Shown one piece after another: positions 35,016-45,093 of a stretch of DNA of 64,000 nucleotides (position 1 is its first letter; each line of letters begins with the position of its first letter). The DNA is from Afipia felis ATCC 53690. GTDB taxonomy: Bacteria > Pseudomonadota > Alphaproteobacteria > Rhizobiales > Xanthobacteraceae. A program made the position numbers and the translations under genes. Under the pieces are notes generated by a model. That model did not search any database. It saw nothing but the letters and a program-made list of their open reading frames with translations, and was not told the origin of the DNA. Where the stretch lies: assembly GCF_000314735.2 (NCBI RefSeq), contig NZ_KB375270.1, positions 372,001 to 436,000 on the forward strand. Reading direction: 5' to 3'.

Positions 35016-36662
35016 ATGACCTTTGGCCGACACGATACCGGCGAACTGCTCAACCAGTCGCCGCCGTTTTGCGATATCGATCTGTTCGGCTGCGACGTTC
35101 CGCTGATGGAGGCGGTGGCGGCCTATGGTGGACGGGACCATGCGGCGGGACTGTCGACCTTCGGCAGGCTCTGGGGATCGGCGGCGATGGCGGAGCGCGG
35201 ACGGCTCGCCAACGAGAATCCGCCGAAGCTCAAGACCTTCGATGCGCGCGGGTTTCGCCGCGACGAGGTGGAGTTTCACCCGGCCTATCACGAGTTGATG
35301 GCGCATAGCGCCCACGCCGGACTGCACAATTCGACATGGACGGAGGTGGGCGCGTCAGCGGGCGGCGCATCGGAAGTGTTGCGGGCGGCGAAGTTCTTCA
35401 TTGCCGCGCAGGTCGAGACGGGACATCTGTGCCCGATCACGATGACGCGTGCTTCGGTCGCGGCGCTGGCGAGCGATGAAGCATTACGCGCGCAGATCAT
35501 GCCGGTGCTGGGCACGCGCGCTTACGATCCTGCTTTTAGTCCGTGGTGGCAAAAGCGCGGCATGACCGTCGGCATGGGCATGACCGAAAAGCAAGGCGGC
35601 ACCGACGTGCGCGCCAACATCACTCGGGCGGAAAGAGATGGTGATGCCTACCGCATCACAGGGCACAAATGGTTCATGTCGGCGCCGATGTCCGATGCCT
35701 TCCTTGTGCTGGCGCAAGCGGCAGGCGGGCTGACATGTTTTGTCATGCCGCGCTTCAAGCCCGATGGTCGGGTGAATGCGCTGCACTTTCTGCGGCTCAA
35801 GGACAAGCTGGGTAACCGCTCCAACGCGTCGTCTGAAGTCGAATTCGAGGGCGCCTATGCACTGCGGTTGGGCGAGGAGGGACGCGGCATCGCGACCATT
35901 ATCCAAATGGTGTCGCTGACGCGGCAGGATTGCGCGATCGCGTCCGCTGCTCTGATGCGGTCGGGCCTTGCGCATGCGCTTCATCATGTGCGGAATCGCC
36001 GCGTTTTTCAGAAGCAACTTGTCGATCAACCGTTGATGCGCAACGTGCTCGCCGATATGGCGCTCCAGGTCGAGGCCACGACAGCACTGGTGATGCGGCT
36101 GTGCCACGCGTTCGATCGCATGCCCGGCGATCCGCTTGAAAGCGCCTACATGCGGCTGATGACGCCAGTGGTGAAATACTGGGTGTGCAAAAGCGCGCCC
36201 GCCTTTCTCTATGAGGCAATGGAGTGCCTCGGCGGCAATGGCTATGTCGAGGAGGGCATTCTGGCGCGGCATTACCGCGAGGCGCCGGTCAATGCGATCT
36301 GGGAAGGCTCCGGCAATGTGATGTGCCTCGACGTGTTGCGGGTACTTCTGTTCCGCCAGCGCGATGCGGCGGAGGCTGTCTTTGTTCATCTCGTGCAGGA
36401 GGGTGGGGATTTGCCGGGACTGAGGGAGGCGTTGTCCGCTGTCGCACAGGCGTTACGTCAGCCAGAAGCAGAGGGAGCCGCACGCAGTGCCGTGGAGTGG
36501 CTGGCGCTCGCCGCCGCGGCAGCCGCGCTCAAGGTGGTCGATCCGGATCACGCGGTGCTGTTCGCGCAAACGCGACTGGCGCAACGGCGCGGGCTGATGT
36601 ATGGCGCGGTCGATCTGAACCCCGGCGACATTCAGGGCCTGCTTGCGCGGGCGCTGCCTTAA
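35016..36662 (+). CDS. AidB-like acyl-CoA dehydrogenase family protein
   Basis: A 548-residue FAD protein of the acyl-CoA dehydrogenase superfamily, AidB branch. Seen: the long N-terminal region with [13 protein letters not shown], the flavin-contact motif [41 protein letters not shown], and [16 protein letters not shown] with the glutamate used as a base in dehydrogenases. E. coli AidB has isovaleryl-CoA dehydrogenase activity and binds DNA in the response to alkylation; which role applies here is unknown. ATG follows AAGGAATT. It is divergent from pyrB and 27 bp upstream of the CPBP gene. Confidence 0.9.
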   Translation: MTFGRHDTGELLNQSPPFCDIDLFGCDVPLMEAVAAYGGRDHAAGLSTFGRLWGSAAMAERGRLANENPPKLKTFDARGFRRDEVEFHPAYHELMAHSAHAGLHNSTWTEVGASAGGASEVLRAAKFFIAAQVETGHLCPITMTRASVAALASDEALRAQIMPVLGTRAYDPAFSPWWQKRGMTVGMGMTEKQGGTDVRANITRAERDGDAYRITGHKWFMSAPMSDAFLVLAQAAGGLTCFVMPRFKPDGRVNALHFLRLKDKLGNRSNASSEVEFEGAYALRLGEEGRGIATIIQMVSLTRQDCAIASAALMRSGLAHALHHVRNRRVFQKQLVDQPLMRNVLADMALQVEATTALVMRLCHAFDRMPGDPLESAYMRLMTPVVKYWVCKSAPAFLYEAMECLGGNGYVEEGILARHYREAPVNAIWEGSGNVMCLDVLRVLLFRQRDAAEAVFVHLVQEGGDLPGLREALSAVAQALRQPEAEGAARSAVEWLALAAAAAALKVVDPDHAVLFAQTRLAQRRGLMYGAVDLNPGDIQGLLARALP

Positions 36663-36689
36663 GCCTACCTCGCAAGCGAAAGCACCTCG

Positions 36690-37478
36690 ATGAGTCTTCC
36701 CGAAACGCTCGCCGACGATCCTGTTGTGCCGACGCCCGTGCACGAACCGCGCGTCTGGAAATTCTGGGGCACCTCGCTCTGGGGCTTGCTGATTTTCGTT
36801 GCGTTGTTTCTGGGGCAAGCATCGACCATCGCGATTTTGCTAGTCCTGCAGAAGGAACCGCTCAACCTGTCAACCTTCGCGGATTCGCTGACGCATGTGG
36901 CAACGGGCGGCAAGGCGCTGTCGCTCTCCGTTATGACCGGGTTGCCCGCGGTGCTGTTCGCGATCTGGGTCGCAACCAAGCTGGCGCGTCAGCGCTTTGC
37001 GGATTACCTCGCCTTGAACCGGCCGTCATGGAAGGGGCTGCTGATTGGCGCGGTGAGCCTCGCGGTGCTGGTCGAGGGCTGGGATTTGTTATCCAAGGCG
37101 ACCGGGCGCGAGGTTTCGCCCGGCTTTATGATGGATACGCTGAAGGCCGCACAGGCCGACAACTCCTTGTGGTTGCTGATTCTGGCCATCGTCGTGGCGG
37201 CGCCGATCACCGAGGAGTTTTTCGTGCGCGGTTTCCTTTATCGCGGCTGGTCGGAATCTTTTTTGCGGATTCCCGGCGCGATCATCCTGTCCTCGGCGGT
37301 GTGGACGCTGATGCACCTGCAATATGACTGGTTTTTCCTCGGCGAGGTGTTCTCGATCGGGCTATTGCTCGGCTATCTGCGCTATCGCAGTAATTCGACG
37401 TGGCTGACGATCGTGATCCACGGCCTGAACAATCTCGCCGCGACGATCCAGACGATCTGGCTCGCCTCGCATTCTTAA
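36690..37478 (+). CDS. CPBP family intramembrane metalloprotease
   Basis: A 262-residue membrane protein with about seven hydrophobic segments and the CPBP (Rce1-like) motifs: EEFFVRGFLYRG (glutamates and arginine of motif 1), LMHLQYDW (motif 2 histidine), and HGLNNL (motif 3). The relatives are membrane proteases in prenyl-protein processing or bacteriocin immunity; the substrate here is unknown. It follows the acyl-CoA dehydrogenase by 27 bp and may be cotranscribed. It ends 3 bp before ruvX, which is read the other way. Confidence 0.88.
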   Translation: MSLPETLADDPVVPTPVHEPRVWKFWGTSLWGLLIFVALFLGQASTIAILLVLQKEPLNLSTFADSLTHVATGGKALSLSVMTGLPAVLFAIWVATKLARQRFADYLALNRPSWKGLLIGAVSLAVLVEGWDLLSKATGREVSPGFMMDTLKAAQADNSLWLLILAIVVAAPITEEFFVRGFLYRGWSESFLRIPGAIILSSAVWTLMHLQYDWFFLGEVFSIGLLLGYLRYRSNSTWLTIVIHGLNNLAATIQTIWLASHS

Positions 37479-37481
37479 AGC

Positions 37482-37970
37482 TCAGGATTGGCTCTGCCGT
37501 CCGAGCGCCGCGAGGCGGTCCAGCGCACCCTGCAGGATGAAGATCGCGGCGTGTTCGTCGATCACCTCGGCGCGACGGGCGCGGCTGACATCGATGGAGA
37601 TCAGTTCGCGCTCGACGGCGGCGGTCGACAGCCGCTCGTCCCACAAACCGATGGCAAGGTCGGTGAGTTTTGCGAAATTGCGGGCGAAGGCGCGGGTGGA
37701 TTGCGCACGCGGCCCTTCGCTGCCGTCCATGTTGATCGGCAGACCGAGCACGAATCCGGCGCAGGCGCGCTCTGCTGATATTCTGAGCAATTCGGCGGCG
37801 TCCTTGGTGAAGTTGCGCCGCTGGATGGTCGTCACGCCGGTGGCGAGCCGCCGGTCCGGATCGGAGACGGCGACGCCGATGGTCTTGGTGCCGAGGTCGA
37901 GCCCGATCAACGCACCGCGTGGCGTCCAGTGCGTGGCGGCTTCGATCAGGGGAAGGATAAGCGCGGGCAT
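37482..37970 (-). CDS. ruvX: Pre-16S rRNA nuclease / Holliday-junction resolvase-like protein RuvX (YqgF)
   Basis: A 162-residue RNase H-fold protein. Motifs are LIGLDLGTKTIGVAVSD (catalytic Asp), FVLGLPINMDGSEG, LWDERLST and a final helix with DEHAAIFILQ (metal-binding Asp and Glu). YqgF proteins mature 16S rRNA 5' ends and resemble RuvC. The ATG at 37970 follows GGTAAGCGACGGC; an ATG five codons further up lacks a site. The gene is divergent from gatC. Confidence 0.92.
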   Translation of the reverse strand: MPALILPLIEAATHWTPRGALIGLDLGTKTIGVAVSDPDRRLATGVTTIQRRNFTKDAAELLRISAERACAGFVLGLPINMDGSEGPRAQSTRAFARNFAKLTDLAIGLWDERLSTAAVERELISIDVSRARRAEVIDEHAAIFILQGALDRLAALGRQSQS

Positions 37971-38132
37971 GCCGTCGCTTACCATGCGGGTGAAACCCGA
38001 TGCAAAGGCGGGATCGTCAACCGGGGCATTCCAGCCGCGGAACGGCTGCTTGCCCGGATTTCCCCTTGGGCAAAAAATGCTTTATAGGCAGGCCATTGGA
38101 ACCGTTACGGCGGTATTTCCGGAGCCATATCA

Positions 38133-38420
38133 ATGTCAGTCGATGCAGCCACCGTTCGCCGGATCGCGCAGCTTGCGCGGATCGCCGTCAAGGACGAGGA
38201 GGTGCCGCACCTCCAGGGCGAACTGAACGCGATGCTCGCTTTCGTCGAGCAGCTCTCCGAAGTCGATATCGAGGGCGTCGAGCCGATGACCTCGGTCATC
38301 CCGATGGAGATGAAAAAGCGTCACGATGTCGTCAATGATGGCGAGATTGCCGAACGCGTGCTTGCGAACGCGCCGGTCACCGAGGATCACTTCTTCCTCG
38401 TGCCCAAGGTGGTCGAATAG
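38133..38420 (+). CDS. gatC: Asp-tRNA(Asn)/Glu-tRNA(Gln) amidotransferase subunit C
   Basis: Small subunit that stabilises GatA against GatB in the tRNA-dependent amidotransferase, which turns misacylated Glu-tRNA(Gln) and Asp-tRNA(Asn) into the correct species. The 95 residues match: [46 protein letters not shown] and [14 protein letters not shown]. It opens the gat cluster; a microprotein gene separates it from gatA. Confidence 0.95.
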   Translation: MSVDAATVRRIAQLARIAVKDEEVPHLQGELNAMLAFVEQLSEVDIEGVEPMTSVIPMEMKKRHDVVNDGEIAERVLANAPVTEDHFFLVPKVVE

Positions 38421-38437
38421 CGCCACGGGTGGATGCG

Positions 38438-38617
38438 ATGTGCGAACTCTGCAGCGACGAAGACTTTTATCAGGCGTTCATGGACTACCTCGACGACATG
38501 GAACGGCAGGGCAAAACCCCTGATCCGGACGAGGGCCACACGATCGCGCTGAAGGCCTCCCAGGCCGCGAAACAGGCCAAACGGTCTCCCTTTATCTGCG
38601 ACCCGATTGAGACATGA
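38438..38617 (+). CDS. Conserved-type microprotein between gatC and gatA (59 aa)
   Basis: Unrecognised 59-residue acidic protein starting [18 protein letters not shown] and ending FICDPIET. A Cys-x-x-Cys at residues 2-5 and a third Cys near the end could bind a metal. The ATG at 38438 is preceded by GGGTGG; an in-frame GTG at 38429 would add three residues. It lies 17 bp after gatC and its stop overlaps the gatA start by four bases (ATGA), so it is translated as part of the gat operon. Confidence 0.7.
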   Translation: MCELCSDEDFYQAFMDYLDDMERQGKTPDPDEGHTIALKASQAAKQAKRSPFICDPIET

Positions 38618-40092
38618 CTGATCTGACAGCACTGACGCTCGCCGAAGCCAAGGAAGGCTTGGCTGCAAAATCCTTCACGGCGCTCGAACTGACCGACGCG
38701 CATCTGGCCGCAATGGAGAGCGCACGCGTTCTCAATGCCTATGTGCTGGAAACGCCGGAACAGGCGCGCGCGATGGCGAAGGAGGCGGACGCCAAGCTCG
38801 CGAAAGGCGAGCGAGGCAATCTTCTCGGTCTTCCGCTCGGTATCAAGGATCTGTTCGCGACCCGCGACGTGCGCCTCACCGCGTGTTCGAAGATTTTGGG
38901 TGACTTCAAACCGCCTTATGAATCGACCGTCACCTCGCAGCTCTGGCGCGATGGCGCCGTGCTGCTCGGCAAGCTCAACAATGATGAATTCGCGATGGGC
39001 TCATCGAACGAGACCTCCGCGTTCGGCAACGTCATCAATCCCTGGCGGCGCGAGGGTTCGGATGCTGCCTTGGTGCCCGGCGGCTCGTCGGGCGGTTCGG
39101 CATCGGCGGTGGCGGCGGGCCTTTGCCTCGGCGCGACCGGCACCGACACGGGCGGTTCGATCCGGCAGCCTGCCGCGTTCACCGGCATTGTCGGCATCAA
39201 GCCGACCTATGGGCGCTGCTCGCGCTGGGGCGTCGTCGCGTTTGCGTCTTCGCTCGATCAGGCGGGGCCGTTCGCGCGTACCGTGCGCGATACCGCGATC
39301 ATGCTGCGTTCGATGGCTGGTTACGATCCGAAGGACACCACCTCGGTCGATCGCGAGGTGCCGGATTACGAGGCGGCCATCGGCAAGTCGGTCAAGGGCA
39401 TGCGGATCGGCATCCCGAAGGAATATCGCATCGACGGCATGTCGCCGGAAATCGAGAAGCTGTGGGCGCAGGGTGCGGAGTGGCTGAAAGCAGCGGGTGC
39501 GGAGATCGTCGAAATCTCGCTGCCACACACCAAATACGCGCTGCCGACCTATTATGTGGTGGCACCGGCGGAGGCGTCGTCCAACCTCGCGCGCTATGAC
39601 GGAGTCCGCTATGGCGCGCGCGTCGACGGCAAGACCATCTCCGAGATGTACGAGAATACCCGTGCCGCTGGGTTCGGACCGGAGGTGCGCCGTCGCATCA
39701 TGATCGGCACCTATGTGCTCTCGGCCGGTTATTACGATGCCTATTATCTGCGCGCGCAGAAGGTTCGCACACTTATCAAGAAAGACTTTGAGGATGTGTT
39801 CGCGAAGGGCGTGGACGCGATCCTCACGCCAGCGACGCCTTCGGCGGCTTTCGGCATCGGCGAGAAGGGCAAGGCCGACCCGGTCGAGATGTATCTCAAC
39901 GACATCTTCACGGTGACGGTGAATATGGCGGGTCTGCCGGGCATCGCGGTGCCGGCCGGAAAGGATGCGCAGGGCCTGCCGCTCGCGCTGCAATTGATCG
40001 GGCGTCCGTTCGATGAGGAGACGCTGTTCTCGCTGGGTGAAACCATCGAACAGGCGGCAGGGCGGTTCGAACCGAAGCATTGGTGGCGCTGA
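38614..40092 (+). CDS. gatA: Asp-tRNA(Asn)/Glu-tRNA(Gln) amidotransferase subunit A
   Basis: Amidase subunit that releases ammonia from glutamine. The 492 residues contain the amidase-signature triad: Lys in [14 protein letters not shown] and the serines of the [14 protein letters not shown] loop, then [16 protein letters not shown] and [13 protein letters not shown]. It overlaps both neighbours: ATGA with the upstream microprotein and TGATG with the downstream chorismate mutase. This means the C, A and accessory genes are expressed together, while gatB lies 1.8 kb further on. Confidence 0.96.
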   Translation: MTDLTALTLAEAKEGLAAKSFTALELTDAHLAAMESARVLNAYVLETPEQARAMAKEADAKLAKGERGNLLGLPLGIKDLFATRDVRLTACSKILGDFKPPYESTVTSQLWRDGAVLLGKLNNDEFAMGSSNETSAFGNVINPWRREGSDAALVPGGSSGGSASAVAAGLCLGATGTDTGGSIRQPAAFTGIVGIKPTYGRCSRWGVVAFASSLDQAGPFARTVRDTAIMLRSMAGYDPKDTTSVDREVPDYEAAIGKSVKGMRIGIPKEYRIDGMSPEIEKLWAQGAEWLKAAGAEIVEISLPHTKYALPTYYVVAPAEASSNLARYDGVRYGARVDGKTISEMYENTRAAGFGPEVRRRIMIGTYVLSAGYYDAYYLRAQKVRTLIKKDFEDVFAKGVDAILTPATPSAAFGIGEKGKADPVEMYLNDIFTVTVNMAGLPGIAVPAGKDAQGLPLALQLIGRPFDEETLFSLGETIEQAAGRFEPKHWWR

Positions 40093-40391
40093 TGGCAGAC
40101 GGACAGCAGACAACACTTCCGCAATTGCGCGAAGTCATCGACCGGATCGACCGCGATCTCGTTACGTTGATTGCGGAGCGCGTGCGCTGCCTCGATCAGG
40201 TCATCGCAGTGAAAACTCGGGAAGGCATCCCTGCGGCGATTCCGGAGCGGGTCGAGGAGGTCGTCGCCCATGTCCGCGCCGAGGCGGAGGCGGCAGGCGT
40301 GCCGCCGGATCTTGCTGAGATGCTCTGGCGCAGCCTCATTGGCTGGTCGATCACTTACGAAGAGGGGCACCTCAAGAGCGCGAAATCTTAA
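40092..40391 (+). CDS. Chorismate mutase (AroQ class) domain protein
   Basis: A 99-residue all-helical protein of the type II chorismate mutase family (chorismate to prephenate; some relatives act as isochorismate-pyruvate lyase). Seen: LREVIDRIDRDLVTLIAERVRCL with the first conserved Arg, the Lys in VIAVKTREG, and RVEEVVAHVR. The ATG shares a base with the gatA stop (TGATG), so translation is coupled to gatA. Whether it supplies Phe/Tyr synthesis or has a siderophore-type role cannot be told from the sequence. Confidence 0.85.
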   Translation: MADGQQTTLPQLREVIDRIDRDLVTLIAERVRCLDQVIAVKTREGIPAAIPERVEEVVAHVRAEAEAAGVPPDLAEMLWRSLIGWSITYEEGHLKSAKS

Positions 40392-40487
40392 AAATTGCGC
40401 GAGCTTGTTAACCTTGTTCCGCGTCGGTGTTTCCTATTAGGGAAATAGCGACGTCCAGTCTTCAAAACTCGCCTGCGGGGGAGTGAC

Positions 40488-41879
40488 ATGGCACGTGTGC
40501 GAGCAATTCTGGGGAGCCTATCGGTCTGCGCGCTGCTAATCGGCTGCGCCACGATTCGAAACGATCCGGTGAACGTCCCCGGTACGCCATCAGATCTGGC
40601 CAACACACTGGGGCCAGCTTTCCAGGAAAACACCAGCGCGGACGAGACGATTATCGGCCTGTCCTTTTCGGGGGGCGGTACACGCGCAGCTGCTTACGCG
40701 TACGGTGTGCTGTCAGAAATGGACCGGATTCCGGTGCGCGGCACGCATGGGCCGATGATTGACCGTGTCGAATTCATTTCCGGCGTCTCAGGTGGGTCCG
40801 TCACGGCGGCCTATTACGGCCTCAGGAAAAAAGCCGGTCTGGCCGATTTCCGTGAAAAGTTTTTGCTGCGCAATGCTGAAGAGGGCCTGCAAACCGATCT
40901 GAATCTGGCGACGATGGGCCGGGCTCTGGCGGGCGGTATCAATGATTCAACCGGCTTTCCACGCTGGCTCGATGCAAATCTGTTCAACGGGGTAACGTTC
41001 GGGGAATTCCGGGCGATAGGCAAGCCGCGCGTCTGGATCAACGCGTCCGACATTTACAACAGGACGCCGTTCGTGTTCGGTGCGGTAACGTTCAATGCCA
41101 TTTGCAGCGACTTGTCGAAATATCCGCTGGCGGATGCCGTCGCCGCCTCGGCGGCGGTGCCGGTGGCGTTTGCACCGATCGTGATCCAGTCTTTCCCGAA
41201 GAAGTGCGATCAGCCGTTGCCCGCCTGGGTGGAGCGCGTGCGTCGTGACAGGAATGCGCCTCCGCTGCTGAGCGGTTTTGCCAATGCTCTCGCCAAGTAT
41301 CATGACGGCGCGGTGCCTTACATCAAGCTGCTGGATGGTGGGCTTGTCGATAATTTCGGGTTGTCGGGCTTCACCATTGCGCGCTTGTCGTCGGACACGC
41401 CTTACGGCCCGCTCTCGCCAAAGCAGGCCGTGAAACTGCGACGTGCACTGTTCCTGGTGGTTGATGCCTCCGCTCCCGGACCGTCGCCTCAATGGATCAA
41501 CACCGTCGAGGGTCCGAGAGGTGCGGAACTCGTCAGGGCCACCGCGGACACCGCCCTCGGCGCCAGCGTGGCGGGCAGCTTTACGGCCTTCAACAGCACC
41601 ATGAACGACTGGCAGGGCGCCCTGGTTCGGTGGCGCTGCGGATTATCCGCGGCTGATCGTGCCAGATACGGTGCGGGTCCTCGCTGGAATTGCCGGGACA
41701 TCAAATTCTTTATCGGACGGCTCGGATTCGACCAGCTCGATCCGGCTCGCGCGCGGCAACTCGACAACGTTCCGACCCGGTTTCACTTGCCGCGTGAGCA
41801 GGTGGATGACGTGATCGATGCGGGCCGCGACACGTTGCGGGCCAGTCCGGTATTCAAGAGCTTCGCGGCGAGCCTGTAA
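40488..41879 (+). CDS. Patatin-like phospholipase lipoprotein
   Basis: A 463-residue exported lipoprotein with a patatin domain. The signal peptide ends at the lipobox LIGC with Cys20 as the lipidated residue. The patatin oxyanion hole GGGTRAA is in the segment [13 protein letters not shown], the catalytic Ser in GVSGGS, and the Asp in [10 protein letters not shown]. It probably acts on phospholipids or lysophospholipids at the outer membrane. The ATG at 40488 follows GGGGGAG. It is set between the chorismate mutase gene and gatB and has its own upstream spacer of 96 bp, so it may be independently promoted. Confidence 0.9.
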   Translation: MARVRAILGSLSVCALLIGCATIRNDPVNVPGTPSDLANTLGPAFQENTSADETIIGLSFSGGGTRAAAYAYGVLSEMDRIPVRGTHGPMIDRVEFISGVSGGSVTAAYYGLRKKAGLADFREKFLLRNAEEGLQTDLNLATMGRALAGGINDSTGFPRWLDANLFNGVTFGEFRAIGKPRVWINASDIYNRTPFVFGAVTFNAICSDLSKYPLADAVAASAAVPVAFAPIVIQSFPKKCDQPLPAWVERVRRDRNAPPLLSGFANALAKYHDGAVPYIKLLDGGLVDNFGLSGFTIARLSSDTPYGPLSPKQAVKLRRALFLVVDASAPGPSPQWINTVEGPRGAELVRATADTALGASVAGSFTAFNSTMNDWQGALVRWRCGLSAADRARYGAGPRWNCRDIKFFIGRLGFDQLDPARARQLDNVPTRFHLPREQVDDVIDAGRDTLRASPVFKSFAASL

Positions 41880-41931
41880 CGCCGCCGCGCGGGGGTTTTC
41901 TCCGGCCTGCCGGCGGGGTAAAAGCCGCGTC

Positions 41932-43416
41932 ATGAACGCAACTGTCGATCCCAAAAAGCTCATCAAGGGCGCCACCGGCGACTGGGAAGTCGTGATCGGG
42001 CTGGAAGTCCATGCCCAGGTGACCTCGAATTCCAAGCTGTTCTCCGGCGCCTCGACCGAATTCGGTGGCGCGCCGAACGAACACGTCTCGCTGGTGGACG
42101 CGGCGATGCCGGGCATGCTGCCGGTCATCAATGAGGAGTGTGTCGCGCAGGCGATCCGCACTGGCCTCGGCCTCAAGGCGCAGATCAATCTCAAATCGAC
42201 CTTCGACCGGAAGAATTACTTCTATCCGGATCTGCCGCAGGGCTACCAGATCAGTCAGTTCAAGCAGCCGATCGTCGGTGAGGGAACGGTGATCATCGAT
42301 ACCCCCGACGGCGGCACGGCGTCAGTGGGCATCGAGCGGCTGCATCTCGAGCAGGATGCTGGCAAATCGCTGCACGACCAGCACCCGACCATGTCCTATG
42401 TCGATCTCAACCGCTCGGGCGTAGCCCTGATGGAGATCGTCTCCAGGCCCGACATGCGCTCGGCCGAGGAAGCCAAGGCCTACGTCGCCAAGCTGCGCAG
42501 CATCCTGCGCTATCTCGGCACCTGCGACGGCGATATGGAGAAGGGCAATCTGCGCGCGGATGTGAACGTCTCGGTCCGCCGGCCGGGCGAACCGTTCGGC
42601 ACCCGCTGCGAGATCAAGAACGTCAATTCGATCCGTTTCATCGGTCAGGCGATTGATTTCGAGGCGCGCCGCCAGATCGAGATCATCGAGGACGGCGGTT
42701 CGATCGATCAGGAAACCCGGCTCTACGACCCCAACAAGGGCGAGACCCGTTCGATGCGTTCCAAGGAAGAGGCGCACGACTATCGCTACTTCCCGGACCC
42801 CGATCTGCTGCCGCTGGAATTCACTGCGGCCTATGTCGAGGAGCTAAAGTCAAAGCTTCCGGAATTGCCGGACGAGAAGCGCACGCGTTTCATCGAGACC
42901 TTCGGCCTGACACCTTATGACGCCGGCGTTCTGGTTGCCGAGCGGGAGAGTGCCGACTTCTATGAGGCAGTGCTGGCCGGTGTCGGCAATGCGTCGCGTG
43001 ACGGCAAGCTCGCCGCGAACTGGGTCATCAATGAACTGTTTGGCCGCCTGAATAAGGAAGGCGGCGCCATCGCGGACGCGCCGGTGTCCTCCGTTCAGCT
43101 TGCCGCTATCGTCGACCTGATCGGCGAGGGGACGATTTCCGGTAAGATTGCCAAGGATTTGTTCGAGATCGTCTGGACCAAGGGCGGCGATCCGAAAGCG
43201 CTCGTCGAGAGTCTCGGACTGAAGCAGGTCACCGATCTCGGTGCGATCGAGAAGGTGGTCGACGAAATCATCGCCGCGAACCCTGACAAGGTAGAGCAGG
43301 CGCGCGCCAAGCCGCAACTGATCGGCTGGTTCGTCGGTCAGGTGATGAAATCGTCGGGCGGCAAGGTCAATCCGCAGGCTGTGAACGATCTGCTCAAGGG
43401 CAAACTCGGCATCTGA
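41932..43416 (+). CDS. gatB: Asp-tRNA(Asn)/Glu-tRNA(Gln) amidotransferase subunit B
   Basis: tRNA-binding and kinase-like subunit of the amidotransferase. The 494 residues match Gat[37 protein letters not shown], the zinc-independent core [23 protein letters not shown], and the YqeY-like C-terminal domain [12 protein letters not shown] with [15 protein letters not shown] residues at the end. The ATG at 41932 restores the family start; the frame is open 114 bases further into the patatin gene. A strong terminator follows. Confidence 0.96.
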   Translation: MNATVDPKKLIKGATGDWEVVIGLEVHAQVTSNSKLFSGASTEFGGAPNEHVSLVDAAMPGMLPVINEECVAQAIRTGLGLKAQINLKSTFDRKNYFYPDLPQGYQISQFKQPIVGEGTVIIDTPDGGTASVGIERLHLEQDAGKSLHDQHPTMSYVDLNRSGVALMEIVSRPDMRSAEEAKAYVAKLRSILRYLGTCDGDMEKGNLRADVNVSVRRPGEPFGTRCEIKNVNSIRFIGQAIDFEARRQIEIIEDGGSIDQETRLYDPNKGETRSMRSKEEAHDYRYFPDPDLLPLEFTAAYVEELKSKLPELPDEKRTRFIETFGLTPYDAGVLVAERESADFYEAVLAGVGNASRDGKLAANWVINELFGRLNKEGGAIADAPVSSVQLAAIVDLIGEGTISGKIAKDLFEIVWTKGGDPKALVESLGLKQVTDLGAIEKVVDEIIAANPDKVEQARAKPQLIGWFVGQVMKSSGGKVNPQAVNDLLKGKLGI

Positions 43417-43434
43417 ACGCGCGGGACACGATCC

Positions 43435-43471
43435 AAAACGGCGTCACGCGGCATCCGCGTGACGCCGTTTT
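43435..43471 (+). terminator. Hairpin terminator after gatB
   Basis: A perfect 17-bp inverted repeat (43435-43451 with 43455-43471) starting with AAAA and ending with TTTT, only 18 bp after the gatB stop. It can act in both directions; only a short T run follows. Confidence 0.8.
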
Positions 43472-43953
43472 CATGTCGGGCGGTGCGTGCGAAATGCAAA
43501 TCGCGATTCGCGAATCGGCGGAGTGAAGTGACGAAACGGCGGCCGATGCGAGCGCGGAGCGCCTTAAAAGCAAAAATCCACGAAAATAATTTCGTTGCCA
43601 AAAATCCCGACTCGGAGTTCTCACGCCGCGTTTTTTTCGCGCCAGCGGCGCACGCAATTCGCCTTTTGCATCGCTCCTCTGTTTTTCGGGCGATGAAAGA
43701 AACATGCGCCTATCAAAGGCTTTTTGAATTTCGTGTCGCGAGGGGCGATTAAGAGCGTCGTGCGCTGCCCTTGCGCTCGCAAACCACGACGATGTTTTAA
43801 GAGTCAGCGCGGCTGTCGCATCGCGGACGTTGCGTCAACACTTCCTTAAGCGGGACACTGTTTTTTTTAACGCGTTGGTGTAATCCAAATGCAGTGCATT
43901 TCGATTCCCGAGTGCACGAGAGCGATACAGCCATCTCATATATGGAGGGCAAC
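43472..43953 (+). other. Gene-free, AT-richer region upstream of the lysine-rich microprotein gene
   Basis: About 480 bases with lower GC than the surrounding genes and no frame with coding bias or family resemblance. It contains several runs of T or A (for example around 43630-43640 and 43860-43870). The right part should contain the promoter of the microprotein gene at 43954. No inverted repeat stands out beyond the gatB terminator. Confidence 0.5.
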
Positions 43954-44058
43954 ATGGCCAAGAAAGCGAAGAAGGCGAAGAAGGCAGTCAAGAAGGCGAA
44001 GTCGGCAGTGAAGAAGACTGCCAAGAAGACCCGCAAGGTTGCCAAGAAGAAGAAGTAA
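43954..44058 (+). CDS. Lysine-rich histone-like microprotein (34 aa)
   Basis: A 34-residue gene: ATG at 43954 is preceded by the near-perfect ribosome-binding site ATGGAGGGCAAC and the stop is TAA at 44056-44058. The protein is MAKKAKKAKKAVKKAKSAVK followed by KTAKKTRKVAKKKK: 18 of 34 residues are Lys, with Ala, Val and Thr making up most of the rest and no acidic residues. It resembles the Lys/Ala-rich tails of bacterial histone H1-like proteins (and the topA and rnr tails in this window) and should bind DNA or RNA non-specifically. A 7-bp hairpin (44055-44071) overlaps the stop codon. Comparable short genes labelled histone-like occur in Bradyrhizobiaceae; function unproven. Confidence 0.75.
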   Translation: MAKKAKKAKKAVKKAKSAVKKTAKKTRKVAKKKK

Positions 44059-44694
44059 GGCTTCGCCTTACGGATTGCCGGCAGGTTGAAGCCGGCAACG
44101 TCATAAGGGTGGATATCGGCTTCGGCGGATATCTTCAGTCCGGATTGACGACAGAGGGTGTCGGCGAGACATCAGGAGAGACGGTCGGACGGGAAGCGGG
44201 CTTGGTCCTGCGATCATCCGGCAGAAGAGTGTCAGCGCTCTTCGTTCGTTGCGGATCATGATCCGCAGTTCACCGGAGCTTCCGGTTGAATCTCAATCCT
44301 GACGTGTTCACCGACGCCCTCGTTTCTATTTGAGGCCCCGGTTTCCGGGTGGCCTTCCGGTTGCAGATCAAGCGCTCCGGAATCCTTTGCCGCGATCATT
44401 CTCCGGCAAAAGCATCGCCGCTGTTGGTGCGATGGTTACCGCACTCCCAAACACCAGCCTGAATCGTCTCTGAACGCCGTGCGAAGCCTTTGAAAATTCA
44501 TGCTTTCTGCGCGAGCGCTTTGAAACGAGCATTGCGCGTTGAGATTCGATTCATCTCGATACTTAAACCACCATTCAAATTTTAGCGGTCAGATCATGCC
44601 CATACGCCGGTCAACGGCGAGGGGATGTCAAAACGGAATTCGGACAGGAGCCGCGGCCGGCCAAGTGCCCGCCTGGCCCAAGAAGGAGGGTGCA
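44059..44694 (+). other. Gene-free structured region with multiple inverted repeats
   Basis: 636 bases with no convincing gene. Inverted repeats seen: 44075-44082 with 44091-44098 (8-bp stem); the perfect 18-bp palindrome at 44250-44267; 44272-44277 with 44281-44286 (6-bp arms); and a hairpin at 44333-44355 with a 5-bp core stem. None is followed by a T run. The frame open from 44539 continues into the Sel1-like gene but its first part is not protein-like. It could hold a non-coding RNA or regulatory sites. Confidence 0.45.
44250..44267. promoter_or_regulatory. Perfect 18-bp palindrome (candidate operator or cruciform)
   Basis: TGCGGATCATGATCCGCA reads identically on both strands. It lies 192 bp past the lysine-rich microprotein gene and 428 bp before the Sel1-like gene, outside any coding frame. 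The regulator is unknown. Confidence 0.4.
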
Positions 44695-44961
44695 ATGTTT
44701 CAGATGGCCATCGACCAGATTGGTGCTTCGCCGGTGGAGACAGGCGCGAACGGCGACGTGCTGTTCGATCTCGGGCTGATGTTCTCGACCGGTCGCGACG
44801 GCATCGTCGATTTCGTCGCCGCACATAAATGGTTTAACCTGGCAGCGCTGAAGGGGCGGGTGGATGCGATCCGGCTCCGCCGCGAACTCGCCGAGCAGAT
44901 GTCGGCGGAAGACATCGCGCTGGCCCAGCGCGAGGCCCGCGCCTGGATGACCGCTCACTAA
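44695..44961 (+). CDS. Small Sel1-repeat-like protein
   Basis: An 88-residue protein with one Sel1/TPR-like unit: LFDLGLMFSTGRDGIVDFVAAHKWFNLAALKGRVDA, including the Leu-Gly and Ala-Lys-Trp-Phe positions of SLR repeats. Single-repeat proteins of this type usually act as small protein-binding partners. The ATG at 44695 follows AAGGAGGGTGCA, a strong ribosome-binding site, which rules out the earlier open frame. No obvious partner is adjacent. Confidence 0.8.
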   Translation: MFQMAIDQIGASPVETGANGDVLFDLGLMFSTGRDGIVDFVAAHKWFNLAALKGRVDAIRLRRELAEQMSAEDIALAQREARAWMTAH

Positions 44962-45093
44962 GTCTCTTGCGTTGGATGGACGCGCGCTGGTCCGTCAGGT
45001 CGAGTGTCGCAGCTTGCGCACCGCCCCGGATGAGGCGAGCGTCGCATACCGGATCCCGCGCCAGCTCACGCGCGGGCCGGCCCCGTGCCGCCG

